Source: Methanocorpusculum sp.
GTDB taxonomy: Archaea > Halobacteriota > Methanomicrobia > Methanomicrobiales > Methanocorpusculaceae
Assembly: GCA_029987115.1 (NCBI GenBank)
Contig: DALTWK010000008.1
Coordinates: forward strand, 4,848 to 68,847
DNA: 64,000 nucleotides
Direction of reading: 5' to 3'
Below, piece after piece: positions 43,762 through 51,910 of this stretch. How positions within the stretch are numbered: position 1 is the first letter of the stretch; each line of letters begins with the position of its first letter. The notes beneath the pieces were generated by a model. The model saw only the letters and a program-made list of their open reading frames with translations. It had not been told where the DNA came from and ran no database searches. A program made the position numbers and the translations under genes.

Positions 43762-43801
43762 CAAACCATTATACGTCACAAGACCCAAGAATCAAGTAAT
43801 C

Positions 43802-44605
43802 ATGATTCATATTATCCCGAAACCGACTGACACGCCGGGGGACAACTCGACAGCTATGGTCATGGACGCCTTAACCAAAATGGGTGTCCCCTACCAGGTC
43901 CTCGATTTATCCTCAGTCGACCCCTTCAATCTGCCGGTCACCGGCGAAACCATCTGGGCCTGCGGCATCAAGCAGGACGGTGTCCAGTTCGAACTCTTAA
44001 AAGCACTCGAGATGGAAAACCGCGTCATCAACTCGACCGAAGCTATCGCCACCTGTGCAAGCAAAGTGACGACGACGGCAAAACTCTTCAACATCGGCGC
44101 ACCAAGCCCGGACACCTGCTTTACCAACGACAAAGCCGTTGTCCAGAAGTTCGTCGATGCCCACGGCGGAAAAGCCGTCTACAAACCGGTCTACGGTTTC
44201 GACGGAAACGGCATCTATATGTTCCACTCGGCTGACGAAATCAAAGAGGAACCGCCGTACTATGTCCAGGAATACGTGAAAAACGACCGTGATTTCAGAA
44301 TCTTTGTCATCGGCTACAAGGCAGTCGGCGCCATCAAGCGTGTTTCAGAACACTTAACGCACAACATCCACCAGGGAGGCACCGGATGTGCCATTGAAAT
44401 CCCGAAAGACATGGCAGAAGCAGCCGAAGCGGCAGCCCGCGCCGTCAACATCGACTACTGCGGTGTCGATCTTCTTCCGCTCGAAGGAGGAGGATACACC
44501 TGTCTTGAGGTCAACGGTACGCCGAACTGGCACTGCATGACCGCCCCGATTCCGCGGCTGCTTGCCGAATACCTGGTTGAGCAGGACAAACTCAGCCGGA
44601 AATAA
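43802..44605 (+). CDS. RimK-type ATP-grasp ligase (MptN/CofF-like)
   Basis: A 267-residue ATP-grasp enzyme of the RimK family, which adds glutamate to a carboxyl group. ATP-grasp marks are VYKPVYGFDGNGIY, YVQEYVKNDRDFRIFVIG, and CGVDLLPLEGGGYTCLEVNGTPNW with metal-binding acidic residues. In methanogens such enzymes add alpha-glutamate to tetrahydromethanopterin (MptN) or to F420 (CofF); the sequence does not separate them by eye, though an MptN role is plausible. Confidence 0.8.
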   Translation: MIHIIPKPTDTPGDNSTAMVMDALTKMGVPYQVLDLSSVDPFNLPVTGETIWACGIKQDGVQFELLKALEMENRVINSTEAIATCASKVTTTAKLFNIGAPSPDTCFTNDKAVVQKFVDAHGGKAVYKPVYGFDGNGIYMFHSADEIKEEPPYYVQEYVKNDRDFRIFVIGYKAVGAIKRVSEHLTHNIHQGGTGCAIEIPKDMAEAAEAAARAVNIDYCGVDLLPLEGGGYTCLEVNGTPNWHCMTAPIPRLLAEYLVEQDKLSRK

Positions 44606-44655
44606 CCCTCTTTTTTCACGAAATCGTATTATTGATTCAGCACACACAATATAGT

Positions 44656-45834
44656 ATGAAAGCATGCATTATGTGCGGCGGAGAAGGAACGAGACTGCGT
44701 CCGTTGACCTTCGAGCGCCCGAAACCATGCATCCCTGTCGCTAACCGCCCGTCGATTGCCCATCTTGTCACCCATCTTGCCAATCTCGGATTCACCGATA
44801 TTGTCATTACCACCGGATATCTGGGCGATGAGATTCCGCAGGCTTTAGGCGACGGTTCCCTGTACGGTGCAAATATCACCTATGTCTCCGAAGAAGTAAA
44901 GCTCGGTACCGCAGGCAGTGTGAAAAACGCCCAGAAATATCTGGAAGACGCCCCGTTCCTCGTCGTCGGCGGCGACCACATGACCGACCTGAACCTCCTG
45001 GAGTTCTACCGCGATCACATGAACTCGTCTGCCATCGTCTCTATTGGTCTCATCAGCATCGAAGACCCGAAAGAGTTCGGTATCGCAGAAATCGACGCCA
45101 GCCTCAGAATCCACCGGTTCAAGGAAAAACCGGCTCCAGGAGAAGTCTTCTCCAACCTTGCGTCCACCGGTATCTATGTCTGTGATCCGGAAATCTTCAA
45201 GTTCATTCCGGAAAACACCAAGTTCGACTTCGCAAAAGACCTCTTCCCCCTTCTCATGGGACGCGGTCTCCAGATTAACGGCTGGCTCGCCCGCGGAAAC
45301 TGGACCGATGTCGGAAACCCGGCAATGCTGAGAGCCGCCGAAAAATGGAAACTGCAGGAAAACGCTTCTTCCAGCGTTCTCGGCTCCTTAAACGTCAAAG
45401 ACGCACGCATCACAGGCCCGGTCTCCTTCGGCGACAACATCAACCTCGGAACCGGTTCCCGTGTCGTCGGTCCGGTCCTCATCGGAAACAACGTCACTGT
45501 CGGGGAAAACGTTCTAATCGGTCCCTACACCAGCATCGGCGACAACTGCGTCATCAAAAATAACGCCAAACTCTTCTCCTCCTCCGTCTATCGGGGAACC
45601 GTTATCGGCGTCAACACCACCATCTCCGGCAGTATCGTCGACGTCGATACCACCATCGGCGACAACTGCTCCATCGAACACAACACGGTTATCGGCCCCC
45701 GCTGCGTCTTACGCAACAATATCACCGTCCACTCCGGACGCCGCATCTGGCCGGATGTCATCATCGAAGAAGGAACCAAAGTCACGGAAAACGTCTTAAA
45801 CGACAAGTACGATACCCGGTGCGAGGGTTCCTAA
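44656..45834 (+). CDS. Sugar-phosphate nucleotidyltransferase with left-handed beta-helix
   Basis: A 392-residue enzyme that makes a nucleotide sugar from NTP and a sugar 1-phosphate. The GT-A core starts with CIMCGGEGTRLRPLTFERPKP (about 4-24), with VVGGDHMTD and KEFGIAEID (substrate and metal loops) after it. From about 250 the hexapeptide repeats of a beta-helix follow (VLIGNNVTVGENVLIG). It resembles GDP-mannose and glucose-1-phosphate pyrophosphorylases, so mannose-1-P guanylyltransferase is one option. The ATG at 44656 is preferred; the frame is open back to 44632. Confidence 0.88.
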   Translation: MKACIMCGGEGTRLRPLTFERPKPCIPVANRPSIAHLVTHLANLGFTDIVITTGYLGDEIPQALGDGSLYGANITYVSEEVKLGTAGSVKNAQKYLEDAPFLVVGGDHMTDLNLLEFYRDHMNSSAIVSIGLISIEDPKEFGIAEIDASLRIHRFKEKPAPGEVFSNLASTGIYVCDPEIFKFIPENTKFDFAKDLFPLLMGRGLQINGWLARGNWTDVGNPAMLRAAEKWKLQENASSSVLGSLNVKDARITGPVSFGDNINLGTGSRVVGPVLIGNNVTVGENVLIGPYTSIGDNCVIKNNAKLFSSSVYRGTVIGVNTTISGSIVDVDTTIGDNCSIEHNTVIGPRCVLRNNITVHSGRRIWPDVIIEEGTKVTENVLNDKYDTRCEGS

Positions 45835-45887
45835 ATACTCTTTTTACAAGAAAGAATTTATACTAACTTTATCACTTCGGAGTGCAA

Positions 45888-45975
45888 AAATATGGCCAAA
45901 TACAACTCCGTTTCGAAAAATAACTGCTAAATATGGCACAAACTGGATAGAAACGGCGGCAGGAATGTTTTATAT
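45888..45975 (+). promoter_or_regulatory. Promoter region of the NSS transporter with a repeated motif
   Basis: AAATATGGC occurs at 45888-45896 and again at 45929-45937, 41 bases apart, each followed by a C/A-rich tail. A TATA-like TTTATATG is at 45968-45975, which puts the transcript start close to the ATG at 46002, so the mRNA is nearly leaderless. The repeats could be regulator sites. Confidence 0.4.
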
Positions 45976-46001
45976 GGAATTACTGCCAACACTTTATTCT
46001 T

Positions 46002-47507
46002 ATGGCTGAAAGACATTTATTCACGAGCCGTATCGGATTCATTCTCGCAGCAGCGGCATCCGCAGTCGGTCTCGGAAATATATGGAGATTCCCGTATCTT
46101 GCAGCAGAGTATGGAGGAGGTATCTTCCTTCTTATCTATCTCGTGCTTGTTCTGACGCTCGGTTTCACCATCATGGTGACTGAAATTGCCGTCGGCCGCA
46201 AAACGGGAAAGAGCGCTCTCTGGGCGTTCCGCGATTTGAATAAAAAGTGGCACTTCCTCGGTATTCTGGCACTGCTGGTTCCGTGTATCATTCTGCCGTA
46301 CTACTCGGTCATCGGCGGATGGATTATGGAATATGCCGCACTCTTCATGTCCAACCTCGGCGGCATGGCATCTGACGGCGGAGCTTTCTTCTCGGCTTTC
46401 ATCTCCGGCAACTTTGCCCCGATTATCTGGACGGTCATCTTCATGGTGATTACCGCTTTTGTTCTGCTGTTCGGCGTCAAAGACGGTATCCAGCGGGTCT
46501 GTACGGTTATCATGCCGCTTCTCATCGTCCTGATGATCGGACTTTCCGTCTACTGTATCTGCCAGCCGGGAGGACTTGACGGTCTTGCCTACTACTTCAT
46601 TCCGGACTTCTCGAAGTTCTCCGGTGAAGCAGTCCTTGCGGCAATGGGTCAGATGTTCTACTCCTTAAGTCTGGCAATGGGTATCATGATTACCTACGGT
46701 TCCTACCTCCATAAGAAGGAAAACATCGAAAAATCTGTTCGAACCATCGAAATCTTCGATACCGGTATTGCATTCCTTGCAGGTCTCATGATTGTTCCGG
46801 CAGTCTTCATGTTCTCCGGAGGATCTCCGGAAGCACTCGGTGCAGGACCGGGACTGATGTTCATCAACCTGCCGCAGGTATTCAACACCATGCCGTTCGG
46901 AGAAGTCATCGGTGCTGTCTTCTTCATCTGTGTGTTCTTTGCTGCTCTTACTTCAGCAATCAGTCTGTTTGAAGTGCCGGTTTCCGCACTCATTGACAAG
47001 TTCCAGATGAAGCGTGTCAAAGCGGTCGGTATCGTTCTTCTGGGCGAACTGATTGTCGGCGTCATCGTCAACCTCGGCTACGGTGTCTGGGCAGACTTTA
47101 CCATCTTCGGCTTCCAGATTCTCGACTTCATGGATACTTTAAGTAACAACATCATGATGCCGATCTTAGCACTCCTCACCTGTATCTTCATCGGATGGGT
47201 TGTCAAGAAGAAAACCAAGGTTGTTACCGATGAAGTTGAAGGAATTGACGAGGCTGACAAGGCAAAGGAAGTTGTCCATATTGCAGCCGACAGCCCGGGA
47301 CTCAAGGCCTTCGCAGCAGCAGGTTCCATCTCCGAAGAGGAACTTTCGGCAGTTGCTGAAGCTGTCAACAAATACCGCGATAATCACTGGGAAGGAGCGC
47401 CGAAGATCCGCTTCAAGGCAAAGAAGTTCTACGTGGTGATGGTGAAATTCATCGCACCAATCTGTATCGCAGCCATTCTCATCTATATGGTATACGGTCT
47501 CTTCTAA
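46002..47507 (+). CDS. NSS-family sodium-dependent transporter
   Basis: A 501-residue neurotransmitter:sodium symporter-like protein (LeuT fold) with about 12 membrane segments. The first helix has the sodium and substrate site motif AAAASAVGLGNIWRFPYLAAEYGGG (16-40), and the unwound sixth helix the YSLSLAMGIMITYGSY segment. A soluble loop precedes the last helix (about 400-470). Substrate is likely an amino acid. It stands alone with its own promoter. Confidence 0.92.
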   Translation: MAERHLFTSRIGFILAAAASAVGLGNIWRFPYLAAEYGGGIFLLIYLVLVLTLGFTIMVTEIAVGRKTGKSALWAFRDLNKKWHFLGILALLVPCIILPYYSVIGGWIMEYAALFMSNLGGMASDGGAFFSAFISGNFAPIIWTVIFMVITAFVLLFGVKDGIQRVCTVIMPLLIVLMIGLSVYCICQPGGLDGLAYYFIPDFSKFSGEAVLAAMGQMFYSLSLAMGIMITYGSYLHKKENIEKSVRTIEIFDTGIAFLAGLMIVPAVFMFSGGSPEALGAGPGLMFINLPQVFNTMPFGEVIGAVFFICVFFAALTSAISLFEVPVSALIDKFQMKRVKAVGIVLLGELIVGVIVNLGYGVWADFTIFGFQILDFMDTLSNNIMMPILALLTCIFIGWVVKKKTKVVTDEVEGIDEADKAKEVVHIAADSPGLKAFAAAGSISEEELSAVAEAVNKYRDNHWEGAPKIRFKAKKFYVVMVKFIAPICIAAILIYMVYGLF

Positions 47508-47590
47508 GACCGATTCCTTCTATTTTTTATCCGGTTCGCAGCTGTTTTTCCCAATAAACCCCGCGTTCTAAAAAAGAATTCACCCGTCTC

Positions 47591-48826
47591 TTAGCAGACT
47601 TCTGCAATCAGATAGTGCCGGCGTGACTCGATGATTTTTACATGCAGTTTTGTCCCAAGCGGATACTCTTCTAAAATCACAATGTTCTGATAGGTCCGGT
47701 CGCGTGCGGTGACGCTTCCCGGTTTGTCCGTCTCGGTTACGATGCAGTCAAACTCTTTTCCGACCAGTTCTGCGGTGTTTGCATCGTAGACTGTATTCAC
47801 GGCGTCTGTCAGCGCTTTTGACCGCTCCTTTTTCACCGGTTCAGGAAGACGCTTCCATTTGGCAGCCGGCGTGTTCGGCCGGACGGAAAAGCGGGTGATG
47901 TTGACTTTGCCCGGACGGGTGCGGAGAATCTGCGCAACCGATGCTTCGCCGTCTTCATCCGTCTCGCCGGAAAAACCTGCGATGTAGTCGGTGCAGATGC
48001 GGATATCCGGAAACACGGCTCTCGAGCGGGCAATAATTTCTTCATAGACGTCTCCGGTGTACCGCCGTCCCATCCGTTTCAGCACCGCATCAGAGCCGGA
48101 CTGGACCGGAATGTGCAGGAAGAGAAACACCTTCGGACTCTTCAGCGCATCAAGATAGTCATCCAAGAGCGGAAGCAGCGTATCCGGATTTGCCATGCCG
48201 ACTCTGATCATGAAGTTTCCTTCAAGCGAAGTCAGTGCACGAAGCAGGTCCGGCAGCCGGAGCCCGTCCTCCCGGTCCAGACCCCAGGATGCGGTGTCCT
48301 GAGCAGTCACCTGCAGTTCAGTCGCTCCTGCCGCAATGAGCGCTTTTGCCTGGGCGACAATATCTTCCAGCGGGAAACTGTGCAGTTTTCCCCGGGCAAT
48401 CCGGGTAATGCAGTAGGTGCAGTGTCCGCTGCATCCGCGGGCTATCTGCAGCACGGCAGAAACAGACGGACTTGCCGTGCCGATTTCCTTGTAGCACGGA
48501 TGAATCATCACCGGGTCGATGATGTGGGCTGACGGGTACGACGAGCGAATCCGTCCTTCTGCCACCGGCGGAAGACAGCCGGTGACGAACAGGTTCTTGT
48601 TTGCAAACAGTTCCAGCCGCTCGAACATGTGCTGTTCGGTCTTTTCAATCACAATGCAGGTGTTGATGAGAACCGCGTCTGCTTCTTTCGGCGAAGCAAC
48701 AATGGTACACCCTTGAGCCTTTGCGATTTCCTTGATTTTTTCCGTGTCGCCGGTGTTATAGGTACACCCGTAGGTCTCGGTATAGAGAGTGCAGTTGCGT
48801 AATGCGGCGAGTCCGGAATCTTGCAT
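47591..48826 (-). CDS. tRNA t6A37 methylthiotransferase (e-MtaB type)
   Basis: A radical SAM enzyme that converts t6A37 of tRNA to ms2t6A. The 411-residue protein has the N-terminal MTTase domain (YTETYGCTYNTGDTE, with the first Cys of a [4Fe-4S] cluster), radical SAM motif CSGHCTYC (about 134-141), and a C-terminal TRAM domain. The RGCSGHCTYCI context and the TYGCTYN N-terminus fit the archaeal/eukaryotic group (CDKAL1-like) rather than MiaB. It converges with the NSS gene. Confidence 0.9.
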   Translation of the reverse strand: MQDSGLAALRNCTLYTETYGCTYNTGDTEKIKEIAKAQGCTIVASPKEADAVLINTCIVIEKTEQHMFERLELFANKNLFVTGCLPPVAEGRIRSSYPSAHIIDPVMIHPCYKEIGTASPSVSAVLQIARGCSGHCTYCITRIARGKLHSFPLEDIVAQAKALIAAGATELQVTAQDTASWGLDREDGLRLPDLLRALTSLEGNFMIRVGMANPDTLLPLLDDYLDALKSPKVFLFLHIPVQSGSDAVLKRMGRRYTGDVYEEIIARSRAVFPDIRICTDYIAGFSGETDEDGEASVAQILRTRPGKVNITRFSVRPNTPAAKWKRLPEPVKKERSKALTDAVNTVYDANTAELVGKEFDCIVTETDKPGSVTARDRTYQNIVILEEYPLGTKLHVKIIESRRHYLIAEVC

Positions 48827-48871
48827 GAATATCTATTGGAAGGCAGATGAGATGAATATTCGGGAAAAAAG

Positions 48872-49645
48872 TTAGAATGCGGTAAGAAATGCCGCAATGA
48901 TTCCGGCAAGGAAGATGCCGTCGAAGGTTCCCGCCCCGCCGATGGAAAGGATTCCTGATCCTTCAGACGGGAGATCTTTCAGGTGGAGCAGATCCGCTCC
49001 AATCAGCGTACCAAGCGTTCCTGAGACAAACGCGATTCCCGCCGCAGGAAGACCGAATCCTCCGCCTAAGAGCAGTCCGCAGGCAACCGCCATCAGAGGA
49101 GCTGCAAAGAACGGAAGCGCAATGCCGATGTTTTTCACCGGTTTTGCAAGGAAGTAGGTAAGCGCCGTAACCGCGATAACGCCGCCGAGGATTCTGAGCA
49201 GATAGAACGGGTCAGCGGAAAGAGCACCGGTTGCACCCTGAATGATGACGTAGACGGAGATGCAGACCGGAATGAGACATCCGCCGATGTTGATGCTGAT
49301 TTTCGTTCCCGGTTTTTCCTCTGCGGAACGCTGACTGGCGGTCAAGTCGAACCGTTCGGAGCGGTAAATCTTGTCGTACATGGAAGGAGCATACTGTCCT
49401 TTGGGTTTTCTCGGTGATGCCGTCTCCTTTTTCTGCTTCGGACGGAGTGTTGTTAAGGGAATATTGATGAAACTGCCAATAATTACGGCAAACAGCAGGA
49501 GAACAATCGTCCAGAAGTTGATGCCGAGATGAGCAAGCGCAGTTCCGATAAATCCGAAGAAAAGGAGCGGAAGACCGAGAATCACGAGCGCTATCAGAAG
49601 AATCAGAAAGAGCGGTGATAACGGGCTGAAAAAGAATCTTGACAC
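48872..49645 (-). CDS. DUF1614 membrane protein
   Basis: A 257-residue membrane protein starting at GTG (49645) with about seven hydrophobic segments. A cytosolic loop near 65-115 is rich in Lys, Arg and Glu. The C-terminal half has the conserved GIAFVSGTLGTLIGADLLHL and GGAGTFDGIFLAGI segments of the DUF1614 family. Function unknown. It lies 45 bases upstream of the methylthiotransferase gene on the same strand. Confidence 0.8.
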   Translation of the reverse strand: MSRFFFSPLSPLFLILLIALVILGLPLLFFGFIGTALAHLGINFWTIVLLLFAVIIGSFINIPLTTLRPKQKKETASPRKPKGQYAPSMYDKIYRSERFDLTASQRSAEEKPGTKISINIGGCLIPVCISVYVIIQGATGALSADPFYLLRILGGVIAVTALTYFLAKPVKNIGIALPFFAAPLMAVACGLLLGGGFGLPAAGIAFVSGTLGTLIGADLLHLKDLPSEGSGILSIGGAGTFDGIFLAGIIAAFLTAF

Positions 49646-49740
49646 GAAATTAGGTTGGTCCCGCGGGAATAATAGGCTTTTTCTTGAGGAATAACCGACA
49701 CGTTAATAAAATACAACTTCCAATCTAATAAGGTACAGGA

Positions 49741-49813
49741 AGCCCGTTAGTGTAGTGGTCAATCATGGGGGACTCTGGATCCCTCGACAGCAGTTCGAAT
49801 CTGCTACGGGCTA
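49741..49813 (+). tRNA. tRNA-Gln (anticodon CTG)
   Basis: A 73-base tRNA. Acceptor arms AGCCCGT and ACGGGCT pair fully. The anticodon stem GGGGA/TCCCT closes loop CTCTGGA with anticodon CTG, and the T arm has GTTCGAA. The discriminator is A, CCA is not encoded, and there is no intron. A T-run follows. Confidence 0.95.
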
Positions 49814-49882
49814 CTCTTTTTCTTGATTTCTTGAATCCCGAAGATAGTTTATTCATTTTTCACAGCGAATAGTAATGTAGCT

Positions 49883-50602
49883 ATGAAACTGATTCGTTCT
49901 CCCACCTTATCCCGCGGTCACGAACTGGTTGTCCGCTACATTCTGGAGAAGGGTGAATATCTGAAAACGGAAAACGGCGAAGAGACGATGGAGACCGATG
50001 AAATCTGCATCTCGGTCGACACACCGCTGGAAGCCCCGATGGTTTCCGCATCTTCCCGGTTCAAGGAAGCCTTCCTCAAAGAATACGCCGATAACCTGAT
50101 TCACGGTTCCGACGCCGTCTTCGAATACGATTACCACGGACGGCTGTTCGACTGGGGATGCGGTCTTACCTTCAACGGGGAAATCCACCAGGACCAGATC
50201 CGCTACATCATCGACAAACTGAAGAGCAATCCTGAATCCCGCCGTGCTCTTGCCATCACCTGGTGTCCGCCGGTCGATGAACCATTAAATGACTGCCCCT
50301 GCCTCCAGCTGGTGCAGTGCACGGTCCGCCACGGCAAACTCGATATGAAGATTGTCTTCAGAAGCAACGACATGCTCTCTGCAGCCGGCTCCAATATGTA
50401 CGCGCTTGTCTGTCTGCAGAAATATATCGCCGATGAACTCGGTATCGAAGTCGGAAGATACACCCACATCTCGCTTGTCCCGCACGTCTACTTCAAGCGT
50501 GATGCAGCCGACATCCCGCCGTTCTGCAAAAACGGAACTGAATTCACCCCCTGTGTCGAAGTCTGCAGAGCCTGCGGACAGTGTGCAAAATCCAAGCGCT
50601 GA
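49883..50602 (+). CDS. thyA: Methanogen-type thymidylate synthase
   Basis: Makes dTMP from dUMP, probably with a methylene-H4MPT-type donor. The 239-residue protein has the ThyA core: the catalytic Cys140 in DCPCLQLVQ, the FRSNDMLSAAGSNMYALVCLQKYIA segment that binds dUMP, and a late HISLVPHVYFKRD. It is shorter than bacterial ThyA. The C-terminus adds four cysteines (Cys224, 228, 231 and 234, in CVEVCRACGQC), which could bind a metal or Fe-S centre. YczE-like protein follows after three bases. Confidence 0.85.
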   Translation: MKLIRSPTLSRGHELVVRYILEKGEYLKTENGEETMETDEICISVDTPLEAPMVSASSRFKEAFLKEYADNLIHGSDAVFEYDYHGRLFDWGCGLTFNGEIHQDQIRYIIDKLKSNPESRRALAITWCPPVDEPLNDCPCLQLVQCTVRHGKLDMKIVFRSNDMLSAAGSNMYALVCLQKYIADELGIEVGRYTHISLVPHVYFKRDAADIPPFCKNGTEFTPCVEVCRACGQCAKSKR

Positions 50603-50605
50603 ACA

Positions 50606-51241
50606 ATGCACACCCCGCTTTTTTCCCGTATCGTTCTTTTTATCCTCGGTCTCTATGCCATGGGATTCGGCGTCGCCTTATCCATCATCGCAAATCTCGG
50701 AACCTCGCCGATTTCTTCGTTCCCGTATGTCGTAAGTGTCATCACGCCGTTAAGTGTCGGCATGGTCACCTTCATCATGAACTGTTTCTTTGTTCTGATG
50801 CAGATACTAATCCTGAAAAAACAGTTCAAACCATGGCAGCTCCTTCAGCTTCCGGGACTGCTGGTTTTCAGTTTCTTCATCGACCTCAATCTCGCCATCA
50901 TCTCTTTTGTCATCCCCGGCGCCTACTGGCAGGAGTTTTTGCTGATGCTTGCCGGATGCGTTGTCCTCGGGTTCGGCATCTCTCTTCTGATGAAAGCAGG
51001 CTTTGTGATGATGCCCGGAGATATGCTCGTTCGAGTCATCTCTGAGGTGAAGCACTGGGACTTTGCCAAGGTCAAAGTCGCTTTTGATGTCATCCTCGTC
51101 TGCCTCTCGGTTGCCGTATCGCTCATTTTCCTCCAGAATGTTGTGGGTGTAAGAGAAGGTTCCCTGGTCGCCGCTCTTACGGTAGGATGGATTGTTAAAT
51201 TCTTTAATCATATCATTGACAGGAAACCCAAAGCGTCCTGA
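50606..51241 (+). CDS. YczE-like membrane protein (DUF6198)
   Basis: A 211-residue membrane protein with about five hydrophobic segments (12-30, 50-70, 80-100, 110-130, 160-182). The N-terminus shows GLYAMGFGVALSIIANLGTSPISSFPYV, the mark of the YitT/YczE group. Transport is suspected but unproven. It starts three bases after thyA and is likely cotranscribed. Confidence 0.8.
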   Translation: MHTPLFSRIVLFILGLYAMGFGVALSIIANLGTSPISSFPYVVSVITPLSVGMVTFIMNCFFVLMQILILKKQFKPWQLLQLPGLLVFSFFIDLNLAIISFVIPGAYWQEFLLMLAGCVVLGFGISLLMKAGFVMMPGDMLVRVISEVKHWDFAKVKVAFDVILVCLSVAVSLIFLQNVVGVREGSLVAALTVGWIVKFFNHIIDRKPKAS

Positions 51242-51282
51242 TTCCAAACCTTTATCCTCATCGTCAATCTAATAATACAAAC

Positions 51283-51783
51283 ATGAATACTCAAGACTGT
51301 ATTATGGGAGCATTCGCTGGGGAATCCCAGGCAAGAAACAAGTACAAGGCTTTTTCAGAAGCAGCAGATGACGAAGGATACGCACAGGTTGCAAAACTCT
51401 TCCGTGCAGCATCCCTTGCAGAGGAAATTCACGCACGCAGACTCATGCGTGTCGGCGGTATCGTCGGCAACACCGTAGCCAACCTCGAAGCAGGTCAGGC
51501 AGGCGAACTTGAAGAAACCAACAATATGTACCCGGAATTCATCAAGGTTGCAGAAGGAGAAGGCAGACAGGATGCACTTATCACCTTCGAGCACGCAATG
51601 AAGGCAGAGGCAGTCCACGCAGGTCTCTACGGCAAGGCACTTGAAGCAGTCAAGGCAGGCAAAGACTTCGAAGCAAAGACCGTCTACTTATGCCCAGTCT
51701 GCGGAAACATCGAAATCAATCACACCTCCGAGCGCTGCCCGATCTGCGGCATTCCGGGAACCTCTTTCAAAGTTGTCGAGTAA
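51283..51783 (+). CDS. rbr: Rubrerythrin
   Basis: Reduces hydrogen peroxide with a di-iron centre. The 166-residue protein has the ferritin-like four-helix domain with ESQARNKYKAFSEAA and SLAEEIHARRLMRVGG (Glu and His ligands), then a C-terminal rubredoxin-like domain with Cys pairs CPVCG and CPICG. Codons are G+C-rich, fitting high expression. It is a single gene with a T-tract after it. Confidence 0.95.
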   Translation: MNTQDCIMGAFAGESQARNKYKAFSEAADDEGYAQVAKLFRAASLAEEIHARRLMRVGGIVGNTVANLEAGQAGELEETNNMYPEFIKVAEGEGRQDALITFEHAMKAEAVHAGLYGKALEAVKAGKDFEAKTVYLCPVCGNIEINHTSERCPICGIPGTSFKVVE

Positions 51784-51910
51784 ATCTCCTCAACTATCCT
51801 TTTTCTCTCGTACTATTCCTACCTGAATACGGCAGGGTCATCGCGTTTTATCCGTGAAATCCGCTACGGAATGCGTAGTTTTCAAAAATAGATGGGTTTT
51901 TTTGGAGAGG

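Noticed and set aside
43333..43788. Minus-strand frame opposite the end of uvrC
   Set aside because: Antisense shadow of uvrC, with no ribosome site and no family resemblance.
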